A DNA stretch of 64,000 nt from Tolypothrix brevis GSE-NOS-MK-07-07A. Its GTDB lineage: Bacteria > Cyanobacteriota > Cyanobacteriia > Cyanobacteriales > Nostocaceae. Location: NCBI GenBank assembly GCA_019358985.1, contig JAHHIJ010000006.1, forward strand, positions 1 to 64,000, in the 5' to 3' direction. The position numbers and the translations under genes are program-made. Below, in pieces: positions 17,172-25,153 of this stretch (positions are counted from its first letter, which is position 1; each line of letters starts with the position of its first letter). The notes beneath the pieces were generated by a model, which worked only from the letters and a program-made list of their open reading frames with translations, made no database searches and was not told where the DNA came from.

Positions 17172-17303
17172 GTAGAGACGTTATATCATGTCCGGAAAAT
17201 TACTTATGATGTAAAGACGTTCCGGCGGAACGTCTCTACGATGGTTGCGACGTTTTTATTACTGTTAATTAAACGGACATGATATTACATGTAACGTCTC
17301 TAC
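17172..17303. repeat. nested GTAGAGACG palindromic repeat cluster
   Basis: The outer arms GTAGAGACGTTATATCATGT and ACATGTAACGTCTCTAC, with CATGTCCG and CGGACATG just inside, enclose the inner palindrome AGACGTTCCGGCGGAACGTCT (17215-17235). One repeat thus appears to have inserted into another. Confidence 0.65.
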
Positions 17304-17426
17304 TCTACCTATGATCTATAGCAGTTCTCGTTTGAACGTATCGCGACAGTCCCCACCTTCAATGTACTCATAAGGTGGGGATCAGAGCGCTTGTTTTGGA
17401 ACGAAGTGGAAATAACCAATCCATGT

Positions 17427-17834
17427 TTATTCAGTTGGAGCATCTTGTTCTTTGATGTATTTCTTAAGTTTATCAATCGGTGCGCCACCGCTTGATGCGA
17501 CATAATACGAGCTAGACCAAAATAAAGGTTTCCAATAAAACTTGCCAACATGCTCCTTAAATTCTTTGCGAATAACCCTACTACTCGCTGATTTTAAGCT
17601 AGATGTAAAATCAGAAATATTGTTATCTGGATGATAGTCTACCAACAAATGAACATGGTCTTGTTCACCCGAAAATTCTACCAAAATGCAATTAGTTTTA
17701 ATGCAAATATTTGCAAAAATCTCGCGCATCCTCTCAAGGATTGGTGCGGTAATTACTTTTTTACGATATTTGGTAATAAAAACAAAATGCAAGTGAATAG
17801 AAAAAACAGCATGTGAGCCTTTGCGAGGAAGCAT
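17427..17834 (-). CDS. tnpA: IS200/IS605 transposase TnpA (HUH Y1)
   Basis: 135 residues, the normal size for TnpA. The HUH motif is DHVHLLV at residues 59-65, and the catalytic Tyr lies in DKLKKYIKEQ near residue 128. The N-terminal IHLHFVFITKYRKKV is typical. The enzyme moves the element as single-stranded DNA by recognising its end hairpins. It starts at ATG 17834 and is transcribed away from tnpB, with the start codons about 70 bases apart. Confidence 0.93.
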   Translation of the reverse strand: MLPRKGSHAVFSIHLHFVFITKYRKKVITAPILERMREIFANICIKTNCILVEFSGEQDHVHLLVDYHPDNNISDFTSSLKSASSRVIRKEFKEHVGKFYWKPLFWSSSYYVASSGGAPIDKLKKYIKEQDAPTE

Positions 17835-17902
17835 TTGACAAGGAACCGTGTCTGAGGTATTGTACTAATATACCAGATTTTGGGAGGTTCGCAAAAAACA
17901 CT

Positions 17903-19186
17903 GTGGCAACAAGACGAATGACTTTCCGGCTATACCCAAACGATAAAACTGAATCAATTTTGCGGTATCACCGAAAGCTCCACAAGGACTTGTATAATGC
18001 CGCAGTCAACAACAGATTCACACAATATCAAAAATTCAATCACAAGGTTGATTATTTTGAACAACAGAATTGTTTACCTGCATTTAAAGAGGTTTGGACA
18101 GAGTACAAACAACTTCCTAGTCACGCTTTGCAAGCAACTCTCAAACGTGTTGACTATGCTTTTGAGCGTTGGTTCAAGAGTTTAGGTAAACGCCCTAGAT
18201 TCAAGTCAATTAGACATTATTCAGGCTGGACTTATCCAGACTGTGCAGGTTTCAAAGTAGAATCTGAGGGCGAAAGCGGATATCTCAATTTGTCTAAAAT
18301 TGGGCGTATTCAGATGCGCGGCAAGGCTAAGTATTGGGGAAAACCAACCACTTGTACCATTCTTTATCGCAATGGGAAATGGTATGCCTCAATTACTGTA
18401 AATGTATTAGACCAAGTTCTCAAACCTCTTGTTTTGCCTGTTGGTGCTGTTGGTATTGACTTGGGATGTAAATCCGCTTTATCCATTACTGACGGCGAGA
18501 ATCATCAACAAATAGATGCACCGAAATTTTCTCAGAATGCAGAGCATCTAATCAAGAAAGCATCTAAGGATAAACGACGCAAACGTGCGCCAAATAGAAA
18601 AAAGAAGATTAAAGCTTCTAGACGATTCAAGAAAGCTCAGTTAAAGGTTAGTAAGCTCAACCGCAAGGTTGCAAATCAACGCCAGGACTGGGTACACCAA
18701 GTTGCAGCAGAAATAATCAGCAGTAATAGCTTCGTTGCAACTGAAAAGCTAGAAGTGAAAAACATGACAGCTAAAGCAAAAAGAGGTAAGCGCAAAAAGC
18801 AGAAGGCTGGACTGAATAAGTCTATCCTTGACGTTGGTTTTGGTATGCTTCGTAACACCATTAAATACAAAGTAGAACAAATTGGTGGTGTATTTATCGA
18901 GGTTCCAACGCGACAAGTAAAACCTTCTCAAACCTGTCCAAAATGCGGAAATCAATGCAAAAAAACACTCGATGTCCGAGTGCATGAATGCAGTGTTTGT
19001 AAATATTCGCAAGACAGAGATATTGCTGCTGCCGAGGTTATGCTTTATTGGGCAAAAGGTACTCTACCGGGATTGGGAACCAGTCTCGCAGACGCTGATC
19101 TTGCTAGCTCTACCTCACACACCCGCTCTCCAAGCAGGAAGCATGAGGCAACTGGGAGAAAAGAAGCGTCAGAAATCTCAAAGTAA
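17903..19186 (+). CDS. tnpB: TnpB RNA-guided endonuclease of IS605
   Basis: About 427 residues. The N-terminal helix-turn-helix-like region (MTFRLYPNDKTESILRYHRK) is followed by a RuvC fold with Asp in VGIDLGCKSALSITDG, Glu in VATEKLEVKNM and Asp in SQDRDIAAAEVML. A zinc ribbon (CPKCGNQCKK then CSVCKYS) is inserted before the last Asp. All catalytic residues are present. TnpB proteins cut DNA guided by omega RNA from the element's right end. GTG 17903 follows GGGAGG; ATG 17918 is an alternative, and the frame opens further upstream at 17813. Confidence 0.93.
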   Translation: MATRRMTFRLYPNDKTESILRYHRKLHKDLYNAAVNNRFTQYQKFNHKVDYFEQQNCLPAFKEVWTEYKQLPSHALQATLKRVDYAFERWFKSLGKRPRFKSIRHYSGWTYPDCAGFKVESEGESGYLNLSKIGRIQMRGKAKYWGKPTTCTILYRNGKWYASITVNVLDQVLKPLVLPVGAVGIDLGCKSALSITDGENHQQIDAPKFSQNAEHLIKKASKDKRRKRAPNRKKKIKASRRFKKAQLKVSKLNRKVANQRQDWVHQVAAEIISSNSFVATEKLEVKNMTAKAKRGKRKKQKAGLNKSILDVGFGMLRNTIKYKVEQIGGVFIEVPTRQVKPSQTCPKCGNQCKKTLDVRVHECSVCKYSQDRDIAAAEVMLYWAKGTLPGLGTSLADADLASSTSHTRSPSRKHEATGRKEASEISK

Positions 19187-19260
19187 TTTCGCTAAAAACA
19201 AGCTAGAGGATGTAGAAATCTCTAGCTCAGGCGAAGCCAGCTAGAGGTAGTTCATTCAAA
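19040..19260 (+). ncRNA. probable TnpB omega RNA (right-end RNA)
   Basis: In IS605 elements the guide RNA overlaps the 3' end of tnpB and runs to the right end, with the guide copied from flanking DNA. Here the last 150 bases of tnpB and the hairpin at 19220-19246 occupy that position. The guide would begin about 19260 (TAGTTAATTTAAAGACG...). This assignment is by position only; the fold was not computed. Confidence 0.35.
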
Positions 19261-19272
19261 TAGTTAATTTAA

Positions 19273-19293
19273 AGACGTTGCACTGCAACGTCT
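19273..19293. repeat. GTAGAGACG-family palindrome
   Basis: AGACGTTGCACTGCAACGTCT is a near-perfect palindrome followed by CTAC. It lies just outside the IS605 right end and upstream of the DUF3574 gene. Confidence 0.6.
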
Positions 19294-19390
19294 CTACAAT
19301 CTGTATTGCATACAAGTGTAAACCGCTATATTTACCGGAAAATTGCGGTAAATCTCTATTGCTTTATAAACCTTCTCTTAAAGCGATTTG

Positions 19391-19834
19391 ATGACAATGC
19401 AAAAAAGTGTAAACAGCCTAATTCTTACAAGCTTACTTTTTCTCGTCCCTGTTCACACAAATACATTTGTTCACGCTCAGTCAGCACAGACATCCACTCA
19501 AAATTATAGTGAAAAGATTTTCACAAAAGAGGAATTATACTTTGGCTTATCCAAACCAGGAGGAGATACAATATCTGAGCTTGAATGGCAGCTATTTTTG
19601 AACCAGGTAGTTACACCGCGCTTTCGTGAAGGACTAACCATAATAGACACCTACGGGCAATATCTAAACAGCTCTGGTAAGCTGACCAGAGAAAAGACCA
19701 AGTTAGTCATTTTGATTTACGAAAATAGCCCGATGAAAAATCAGATGATTCAAGAAGTGATAACAAGCTATAAGCGAAAATTTAAACAAGAATCTGTTTT
19801 GCGCGTAACTAGCACTGTTAAGGTATCTTTCTAA
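19391..19834 (+). CDS. DUF3574 family secreted protein
   Basis: About 147 residues. An N-terminal signal peptide (VNSLILTSLLFLVPVHTNTF, cleavage probably after VHA in FVHAQS) is followed by a DUF3574 domain: LEWQLFLNQVVTPRFREGLT, IDTYGQYLNSSGK and KTKLVILIYENSPMKNQMIQ. The family is small, secreted or periplasmic, and of unknown function. ATG 19391 and 19397 are both possible starts; TTG 19388 also opens the frame. The gene is isolated between the IS605 element and the ndh operon. Confidence 0.75.
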   Translation: MTMQKSVNSLILTSLLFLVPVHTNTFVHAQSAQTSTQNYSEKIFTKEELYFGLSKPGGDTISELEWQLFLNQVVTPRFREGLTIIDTYGQYLNSSGKLTREKTKLVILIYENSPMKNQMIQEVITSYKRKFKQESVLRVTSTVKVSF

Positions 19835-19963
19835 AGAGACAATATCTAGAACTAAAATCATATTCTCACCGTATATTTTGATAAATTTAATTTGTTTGTA
19901 GTAAGTAGCACAGGTTATCAAGTATTGGGAAAACTAGCCAAATGTGTGCGATCGCAAAAAATC

Positions 19964-19994
19964 ACCCCCCTCTTTAACAATTAAAGAGGGGGGT
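19964..19994 (-). terminator. hairpin terminator between DUF3574 and ndhJ
   Basis: ACCCCCCTCTTT (19964-19975) pairs perfectly with AAAGAGGGGGGT (19983-19994) around a 7-base loop. On the minus strand the stem is followed by GATTTTTTGC, a U run, so it fits the end of the ndhCKJ transcript. Confidence 0.85.
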
Positions 19995-20017
19995 AAGAGT
20001 GTGAGGTGCTATTCACT

Positions 20018-20545
20018 CTAGTAGGCGTCTTGCATCTCGTAGAAATCAGGAGAGATGTAATCTTTACGTAAAGGAAAACCTACCCAATCTTCTGGCATCA
20101 ACAAGCGTTTGAGATTCGGGTGTCCTTCATAGATAATACCGAATAAATCGTAAGATTCGCGCTCTTGCCAATCTGCGGTCTTCCAAATCCAGTACACTGA
20201 AGGCACTCTAGGATTTTCTCGTGGTAAGAAGACTTTCACTCGCACTTCTTCAGGGCGATCGCTATTATCAGCGACTTTAATCAAGTGATACATACTGACC
20301 AACTCTTGTCCAGCTCCAGTATCAATACCACATTGACACTGAAGATAATTAAACCCGTAGGCATACAGTGCAGTAGAAATTGGCAACAAGAAATCTGACT
20401 CAACCTTAATAATTTCTACCCCATTATGGTCGGGTGCCAAAAACTCATGAGCAAAACCATTCTCTGTTAACCATTGGGAAACTTTACCCGCTTGTACCAA
20501 TGACTCTTTTTCTACTGGTACTGGTTTGGATTCTTCATCAGCCAC
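20018..20545 (-). CDS. ndhJ: NAD(P)H-quinone oxidoreductase subunit J
   Basis: 175 residues, matching cyanobacterial NdhJ (NuoC-like). Conserved blocks are [20 protein letters not shown] and [20 protein letters not shown] near the C-terminus. It is part of the peripheral arm of the thylakoid NDH-1 complex, which carries out cyclic electron flow, respiration and CO2 uptake. It is the last gene of ndhC-ndhK-ndhJ and overlaps ndhK by 8 bases, so translation is probably coupled. Confidence 0.97.
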   Translation of the reverse strand: MADEESKPVPVEKESLVQAGKVSQWLTENGFAHEFLAPDHNGVEIIKVESDFLLPISTALYAYGFNYLQCQCGIDTGAGQELVSMYHLIKVADNSDRPEEVRVKVFLPRENPRVPSVYWIWKTADWQERESYDLFGIIYEGHPNLKRLLMPEDWVGFPLRKDYISPDFYEMQDAY

Positions 20546-21272
20546 GGCTAGCTTCCTCCTTTTGACCCTGTGTTAGCAGCGCAGGTGGTACTGGCATACC
20601 TATAGCTTCCGTCAATTCCTTGGGCGGTGTGAAGCGAGTTTCTGACTGCATATATTTGCCAGTGAGAATTTGCTCGGTTTGCTTCATATTGTGAGTCGTG
20701 CTGTAATAACGGTGAGTTTGCTTAATCAAACTCCGCTCTTGCATCGAATCATTAGCAATCTTCTTCCGCAGCTTGATGATTGCGTCAATAATTGCTTCTG
20801 GACGCGGTGGACAACCGGGTAAATATACATCTACCGGAATCAGCTTATCAACTCCACGCACTGCTGTGGGAGAATCCACGCTAAACATCCCACCAGTAAT
20901 CGTACAAGCTCCCATAGCGATGACATACTTGGGTTCCGGCATTTGTTCGTAAAGACGCACCAACTGAGGTGCCATCTTCATCGTGATCGTTCCTGCCGTA
21001 ATAATTAAATCAGCTTGCCGGGGGCTAGAACGGGGAATTAGTCCGAAACGGTCAAAGTCAAACCGGGAACCAATCAAAGCTGCAAACTCAATAAAGCAGC
21101 AAGCCGTACCAAACAACAAGGGCCACAAACTCGAAAGCCGCGCCCAGTTGTATAAATCATCAACCGTAGTGAGAATTACGTTTTCTGAAAGCTCTTGAGT
21201 AACTGTAGTTCGCTCAATCGGGTTGATAATTCGCTCTTTATCTTCGGTAGTTGAATTAATATTCAAGACCAT
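20538..21272 (-). CDS. ndhK: NAD(P)H-quinone oxidoreductase subunit K
   Basis: 244 residues. The cysteines that ligate the last iron-sulfur cluster (N2) are visible in [27 protein letters not shown] and [31 protein letters not shown] is the usual conserved stretch. NdhK passes electrons from the cluster chain to plastoquinone in NDH-1. It overlaps ndhC by 10 bases and ndhJ by 8. Confidence 0.97.
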   Translation of the reverse strand: MVLNINSTTEDKERIINPIERTTVTQELSENVILTTVDDLYNWARLSSLWPLLFGTACCFIEFAALIGSRFDFDRFGLIPRSSPRQADLIITAGTITMKMAPQLVRLYEQMPEPKYVIAMGACTITGGMFSVDSPTAVRGVDKLIPVDVYLPGCPPRPEAIIDAIIKLRKKIANDSMQERSLIKQTHRYYSTTHNMKQTEQILTGKYMQSETRFTPPKELTEAIGMPVPPALLTQGQKEEASRG

Positions 21273-21625
21273 TCCAAAGCTCCTTTACGCCATGCATAAA
21301 CTAGGGCAACTACAAGAATCGCAATAAAAATCAGTGCTTCAATAAATGCCAATAGCCCCAAACGGTGGAAAGCAACCGCCCAAGGATAGAGAAACACAGT
21401 CTCCACATCAAAGACGACGAAGACCAGCGCAAACATGTAGTAGCGAATATTGAACTGAATCCAAGCTCCACCGATGGGTTCCATGCCGGATTCATAAGTG
21501 GTGCGCCGTTCTGGGTTGCGACCACTGGGACTGAGGAGTTTCGACGCTGAAAGCGCCAGGGCAGGCACTAGGCTACAGACTAAGAAGAAGCCTAGAAGAT
21601 ACTCGTAACCGCTGAGGACAAACAC
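21263..21625 (-). CDS. ndhC: NAD(P)H-quinone oxidoreductase subunit 3
   Basis: 120 residues with three membrane helices ([40 protein letters not shown] and [20 protein letters not shown]). [12 protein letters not shown] and [12 protein letters not shown] are signatures of the NuoA/NdhC family. It is the first gene of the ndhCKJ operon. The promoter must lie within 21626-21821 or inside the HEARO-like element beyond it. Confidence 0.97.
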   Translation of the reverse strand: MFVLSGYEYLLGFFLVCSLVPALALSASKLLSPSGRNPERRTTYESGMEPIGGAWIQFNIRYYMFALVFVVFDVETVFLYPWAVAFHRLGLLAFIEALIFIAILVVALVYAWRKGALEWS

Positions 21626-21821
21626 AATAAATATCTACCTACCGCTATTGGTCTAAATAACTCTGTTACCTTCTTTTACATTATTATATCTTTTTGATGG
21701 ATGCCGAATGCTGCGAAACAAACAAGCTTGAGGTATTTGATTCCTTTTTGATTGTGATGGAAAAGTCTAACAGTTATGTCATAATTTTTAACGTATATTT
21801 AATATTTGCCCCTCAGCTGCC

Positions 21822-22225
21822 GTCAGGAACCTCAGCCGTCATGCTGAGGCTTGAAAGAGAAATCATCAAGCCATCCTGACCCGACCACCTAGTAATAGGT
21901 AGCCGTTATTTGAGTCACGACACCTTGGGATACGCAGCCAGTCCCTCGCTCTGTCGCTTGTGATTAAACAGTTCTAAGGTCACTGGAACAGTGTTGCACT
22001 TCACTACAAGCTCTTATAACTGGTCAAGGCTAACTTTACCCCGAAAGGGAGGTTCCGTAAGGAACGAAACCATTATGCGTACAGGGTGAAAAGTTTGAAA
22101 CGGTAATTGTCCCGTTGAAAGTGCAACACAATAGTACACCAAATTAAGTAACCCCTAGGCGGTAATGGTATCCAAATTCAATATAAAGCCGTCCTCTAAG
22201 CACGGGGTTTATACCCATTTTTCTG
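21822..22225 (-). ncRNA. HEARO/IscB-type omega RNA-like element, ORF-less (copy A)
   Basis: This stretch is the reverse complement of a second copy at 41326-41746. The RNA-strand blocks shared by both, in order, include CAGAAA, AAACCCCGT, GCTTTATAT, TGCACTTTCAA, GGGACAATTACC, CACAAGCGACAGAGCG, TGTCGTGACTCAAATAACG, CCTATTACTAGGTGGTCGGG and GCATGACGGCTGAGGTTCCT. The last two fold into hairpins (ACCTA/TAGGT; CCTCAGC/GGCTGAGG). From memory this resembles the HEARO RNA, the scaffold omega RNA of IscB. No iscB is present. Its 5' edge meets TCAT, the complement of the rubA ATGA. Confidence 0.6.
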
Positions 22226-22561
22226 ATGAGTGAACAAGCTGTTGAGACTCAAGAGTTAGACCGTTATGAGTGTCGTGCTTGCGGTTACATCTATCAACCC
22301 GAAAAGGGAGATGACAGCAACGACATTCCCCCAGGAACACCTTTCGCAGAATTGCCCATAATCTGGCGCTGCCCAGTTTGTGCTGCGAAAAAGAGCGCTT
22401 TCGTCAACGTAGGTCCTCAAGGTACAGCATCCGGCTTTAAGGAAAATCTCCGTTATGGATTGGGCGTCAACCAGTTGACACCGAACCAAAAAAATATCCT
22501 GATTTTCGGCGCATTGGCTCTTGCGTTCTTGTTTTTTTTAAGTCTCTACGGTTTACAGTAA
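22226..22561 (+). CDS. rubA: membrane-anchored rubredoxin
   Basis: 111 residues. The rubredoxin domain has the iron ligands CRACGY (residues 17-20) and CPVCAA (about 50-53), and a C-terminal helix ([20 protein letters not shown]) anchors it in the thylakoid. RubA is needed for assembly of photosystems. It opens the conserved rubA-ycf48-psbEFLJ cluster. The start [16 protein letters not shown] fits homologues, but the bases upstream (TTTATACCCATTTTTCTG) belong to the HEARO-like element and lack a Shine-Dalgarno sequence. Confidence 0.95.
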   Translation: MSEQAVETQELDRYECRACGYIYQPEKGDDSNDIPPGTPFAELPIIWRCPVCAAKKSAFVNVGPQGTASGFKENLRYGLGVNQLTPNQKNILIFGALALAFLFFLSLYGLQ

Positions 22562-22655
22562 GTTGTTACATATCTTACTTCCCTGAAAACCGATTACTTA
22601 AAGTAAACCTTTGAAAGAAACCCTAGACAAATTTAGAAGAAACTAAAAAATACAG

Positions 22656-23678
22656 ATGCATTCAATTGTGAGAAGTTGGCAAAGAATAGTTGCCTTGTTG
22701 GTTGTCGTCCTCATGTGTATAGGTTGTAGCAAAGTTCCCTCTATCAGCTACAATCCTTGGGAAATCATTTCTGTGCCAACAGAGGCGAAACTGCTAGATA
22801 TTGCCTTTACTGATAACTTTCAGCATGGGTATTTAGTCGGTAGCAGCGCCACTTTGTTAGAAACAAAAGATGGTGGTGAAAGTTGGAAACCTTTAACACT
22901 AGAACTTGACGATGGGAAGTATCGGTTTAACTCAGTCAGTTTTTCGCTTAAAGAAGGATGGATAGTCGGAGAGCCAAGTCTAATATTGCATACCGCTGAT
23001 GAAGGTGCTTCGTGGTCGCGCATTCCCGTAAGCGAAAAACTACCCGGTGGTCCAATTAGCATTTTGGCATTAGGACAAAATTCAGCGGAAATGGCTACGG
23101 ATGTAGGAGCAATATATAAGACTACAGACGGCGGTAAAAACTGGAAAGCACAGGTAGAACAAGCAGTCGGTGTACTGCGTAACATTAAGCGATCGCCTGA
23201 TGGGAAATATGTTGGCGTTTCTGCCAAAGGTAACTTCTACTCAACTTGGGAACCAGGACAAACTGCTTGGGTTCCTCATAACCGCAATAGTTCTAGACGA
23301 GTTGAAAATATGGGGTTTACCGACAAGGGGCAATTATGGATGCTAGCACGAGGCGGTCAAGTGCAATTTAATAACCCAGAAAAACCTGAAGAATGGTTGG
23401 AAGCCCAATATCCAGAAGTGTCTACAAGCTGGGGTTTACTGGATATGGCATATCGCACACCTGAAGAAATTTGGTTAGGTGGTGGTAGTGGTAATTTGCT
23501 GCGGAGTGCTGATGGTGGCAAAACCTGGGAAAAAGACCGTGATGTGGAAGGAGTTCCGGCAAATTTGTATAAGATTGTGTTCTTTTCCCCAGAACAGGGA
23601 TTTATTATTGGCGATCGCGGTATTTTACTAAAATATCAACCAAGTGTTGCAGCAGCTTCTAAATCAGGAGCGGCTTAA
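22656..23678 (+). CDS. ycf48: photosystem II assembly factor Ycf48 (HCF136)
   Basis: 340 residues. A lipoprotein-type signal (IVALLVVVLMCIGCSKVPSI, lipobox IGC) is followed by a seven-bladed propeller whose repeats carry SSATLLETKDGGESW, TTDGGKNW and RSADGGKTWEK. Ycf48 binds precursor D1 and helps assemble the photosystem II reaction centre on the lumenal side. It follows rubA after 94 bases and precedes psbE. Confidence 0.96.
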   Translation: MHSIVRSWQRIVALLVVVLMCIGCSKVPSISYNPWEIISVPTEAKLLDIAFTDNFQHGYLVGSSATLLETKDGGESWKPLTLELDDGKYRFNSVSFSLKEGWIVGEPSLILHTADEGASWSRIPVSEKLPGGPISILALGQNSAEMATDVGAIYKTTDGGKNWKAQVEQAVGVLRNIKRSPDGKYVGVSAKGNFYSTWEPGQTAWVPHNRNSSRRVENMGFTDKGQLWMLARGGQVQFNNPEKPEEWLEAQYPEVSTSWGLLDMAYRTPEEIWLGGGSGNLLRSADGGKTWEKDRDVEGVPANLYKIVFFSPEQGFIIGDRGILLKYQPSVAAASKSGAA

Positions 23679-23794
23679 CCTTAAGCTTGGGTATTTCTCC
23701 GCCAATTCTGAGAAGTAGGTTGCAAGTTGTAACTCTTTCTTAACTTTGTAGGATAATATTCTCAAGAACAATCTCACTTAGGTAGGAATCACGC

Positions 23795-24046
23795 ATGGCA
23801 GGTACCACTGGAGAACGTCCGTTTTCGGACATTATTACCAGCATTCGTTACTGGGTAATTCACAGCATCACCATCCCCGCATTATTTATTGCAGGTTGGT
23901 TATTTGTCAGCACCGGACTGGCTTATGATGTATTTGGCACACCCCGCCCGAACGAGTATTACCCAAGAGCGGAGCAAGTAGCACCGCCAATTGTAAAAGA
24001 TCGCTTTGAAGCTAAACAACAAATTGATCAATTTACCGGAAAATAG
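23795..24046 (+). CDS. psbE: cytochrome b559 alpha subunit
   Basis: 83 residues, the standard PsbE length. One membrane helix contains the haem-ligating His in [20 protein letters not shown]. The C-terminal domain is lumenal ([15 protein letters not shown]). It pairs with PsbF to bind haem in photosystem II. First gene of psbEFLJ; TAGGTAGGAAT lies upstream of the ATG. Confidence 0.98.
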   Translation: MAGTTGERPFSDIITSIRYWVIHSITIPALFIAGWLFVSTGLAYDVFGTPRPNEYYPRAEQVAPPIVKDRFEAKQQIDQFTGK

Positions 24047-24052
24047 TTTGAT

Positions 24053-24190
24053 ATGACCAGCGGCAATAACGTTAATCAACCAATTACTTACCCGATTTTT
24101 ACGGTTAGATGGATTGCAGTTCACACCCTCGCTGTACCCACAGTGTTCTTTTTGGGTGCTATAGCTTCAATGCAGTTTATTCAACGCTAG
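24053..24190 (+). CDS. psbF: cytochrome b559 beta subunit
   Basis: 45 residues: the N-terminal [20 protein letters not shown] is followed by the helix with the haem His in [20 protein letters not shown]. It starts 6 bases after psbE stops and is the partner of PsbE in cytochrome b559. Confidence 0.98.
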   Translation: MTSGNNVNQPITYPIFTVRWIAVHTLAVPTVFFLGAIASMQFIQR

Positions 24191-24202
24191 GAGCAACAAC
24201 TC

Positions 24203-24322
24203 ATGGATAGATCGCCAAATCCGAATAAACAGCCGGTCGAACTAAACCGGACTTCACTTTTCCTAGGACTACTACTGATTTTTGTTCTGGGGATTCTATT
24301 TTCCAGTTATTTCTTTAACTAA
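24203..24322 (+). CDS. psbL: photosystem II protein PsbL
   Basis: 39 residues with the motif [20 protein letters not shown], typical of PsbL. The single membrane helix stabilises the photosystem II dimer and the QA site. GGAGCAACAAC lies before the ATG. It is the third gene in psbEFLJ. Confidence 0.97.
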   Translation: MDRSPNPNKQPVELNRTSLFLGLLLIFVLGILFSSYFFN

Positions 24323-24393
24323 TAAAGAACGACTGGTATTAATCCTTGTTTATTTAACAAGCGTTGATTTTTTATTAAGGGAGGAGAAAAGCT

Positions 24394-24513
24394 GTGTCTG
24401 GAAGTGGAAGAATTCCCCTATGGGTTGTCGCGACAATCGCAGGGCTAGGTGTAATTACTGTTCTAGGTATTTTCTTTTACGGGGCTTACGCCGGAATCGG
24501 TTCTTCCATATAA
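24394..24513 (+). CDS. psbJ: photosystem II protein PsbJ
   Basis: 39 residues starting at GTG after a strong AAGGGAGGAG box. [20 protein letters not shown] and [12 protein letters not shown] match PsbJ, the last gene of the conserved cluster. It affects electron flow around QB and assembly of the oxygen-evolving subunits. Confidence 0.97.
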   Translation: MSGSGRIPLWVVATIAGLGVITVLGIFFYGAYAGIGSSI

Positions 24514-24573
24514 TTGTGGCTGGAACTGAATACCGTCATCTGAATTTTAAACGCAATTGTTGAGAAATCAGCA

Positions 24574-24614
24574 GAAAAAAACCGCCTGTCTTTAAAAGAT
24601 AGGCGGTTTTTTAA
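24574..24614 (+). terminator. intrinsic terminator of the psbEFLJ operon
   Basis: AAAAAACCGCCTGTC pairs with GATAGGCGGTTTTTT around TTTAAAA, and T residues follow. It lies 60 bases after psbJ. Confidence 0.9.
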
Positions 24615-24659
24615 TATTGACTCTTTCTGATAAATCTGCAAAAAATCGATGAAAATAGG

Positions 24660-24771
24660 TCATCGCTAAATTGATGCATGAATCCGGATGTAGAGACGTT
24701 CCGACGGAACGTCTCTACAAAGATTTTAGTATTATGTAAAATCTTTTTCACGCCCCAGATTCAGCAACGCC
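24660..24771. repeat. MITE-like element (GGCGTTGCTGAAT family), partial
   Basis: Its right end ATTCAGCAACGCC (24759-24771) and the internal ATGAATC/GTAGAGACGTTCC...GGAACGTCTCTAC palindrome (24690-24718) match the element at 47853-47965. The left arm is changed. It sits between psbJ and psaI. Confidence 0.55.
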
Positions 24772-24814
24772 AAAAATTGGTCACCGCTTTTTTGGGATTG
24801 GGGATTTATCAAAC

Positions 24815-24925
24815 TTAGGCTATATCTTCGCGTTCAATGTATATAAACAACAACGCAATTGCCACTGCTGAAAAAACTAAACCTGTCAGTGGAACTAAGA
24901 TAGAAGGCAAAAATGAAGTTGACAT
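24815..24925 (-). CDS. psaI: photosystem I subunit VIII (PsaI)
   Basis: 36 residues: [20 protein letters not shown], then a short hydrophobic stretch and [20 protein letters not shown] is the PsaI signature, also seen in plant plastid PsaI, and EREDxA ends other cyanobacterial PsaI. It is a single-helix membrane subunit at the trimer interface of photosystem I. It is easily missed because of its size and lies opposite to psbJ. Confidence 0.85.
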   Translation of the reverse strand: MSTSFLPSILVPLTGLVFSAVAIALLFIYIEREDIA

Positions 24926-25063
24926 AGTAAAGATTCCTGTTAAATCTCACTGGAATTCATTCTGGAGCTTACTGCAAATTCTGCCTCATTTTTGAAAATC
25001 TATCATATTTTTAACAAATTGAGATTTTACAGCAGCCTATCGCTAATATCGAATACACGTAAC

Positions 25064-25084
25064 AGACGTAGCACTGCTACGTCT
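25064..25084. repeat. GTAGAGACG-family palindrome
   Basis: AGACGTAGCACTGCTACGTCT is a perfect palindrome apart from its centre. It lies between psaI and the following large gene. Confidence 0.6.
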
Positions 25085-25153
25085 CTACAAGGAGAGGGGT
25101 TTTATATATGTACTTCATTGACCTGCAATCTGCTGTATATTTGGGTATAGTGG

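Larger units (their letters stand above)
17335..19260 (+). mobile_element. IS200/IS605-type element, apparently complete
   Basis: Divergent tnpA (minus) and tnpB (plus) lie between two subterminal hairpins. The left hairpin is CCCCACCTT (17351-17359) with AAGGTGGGG (17372-17380). The right one is CTCTAGCT (19220-19227) with AGCTAGAG (19239-19246). The right end probably falls at TTCATTCAA near 19259, since family members often end in TCAA. Both proteins retain their catalytic residues. Exact ends are estimates because this family makes no target duplication. Confidence 0.8.

Noticed and set aside
20983-21198. Plus-strand frame inside ndhK
   Set aside because: Antisense shadow of a well-conserved gene.
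21822-22225. Interpretation as an IS605 tnpB remnant or a coding gene
   Set aside because: No frame of tnpB-like residues is open in either copy; conserved blocks are hairpin-forming and length changes are not in multiples of three. A deleted IS-type element cannot be fully excluded.
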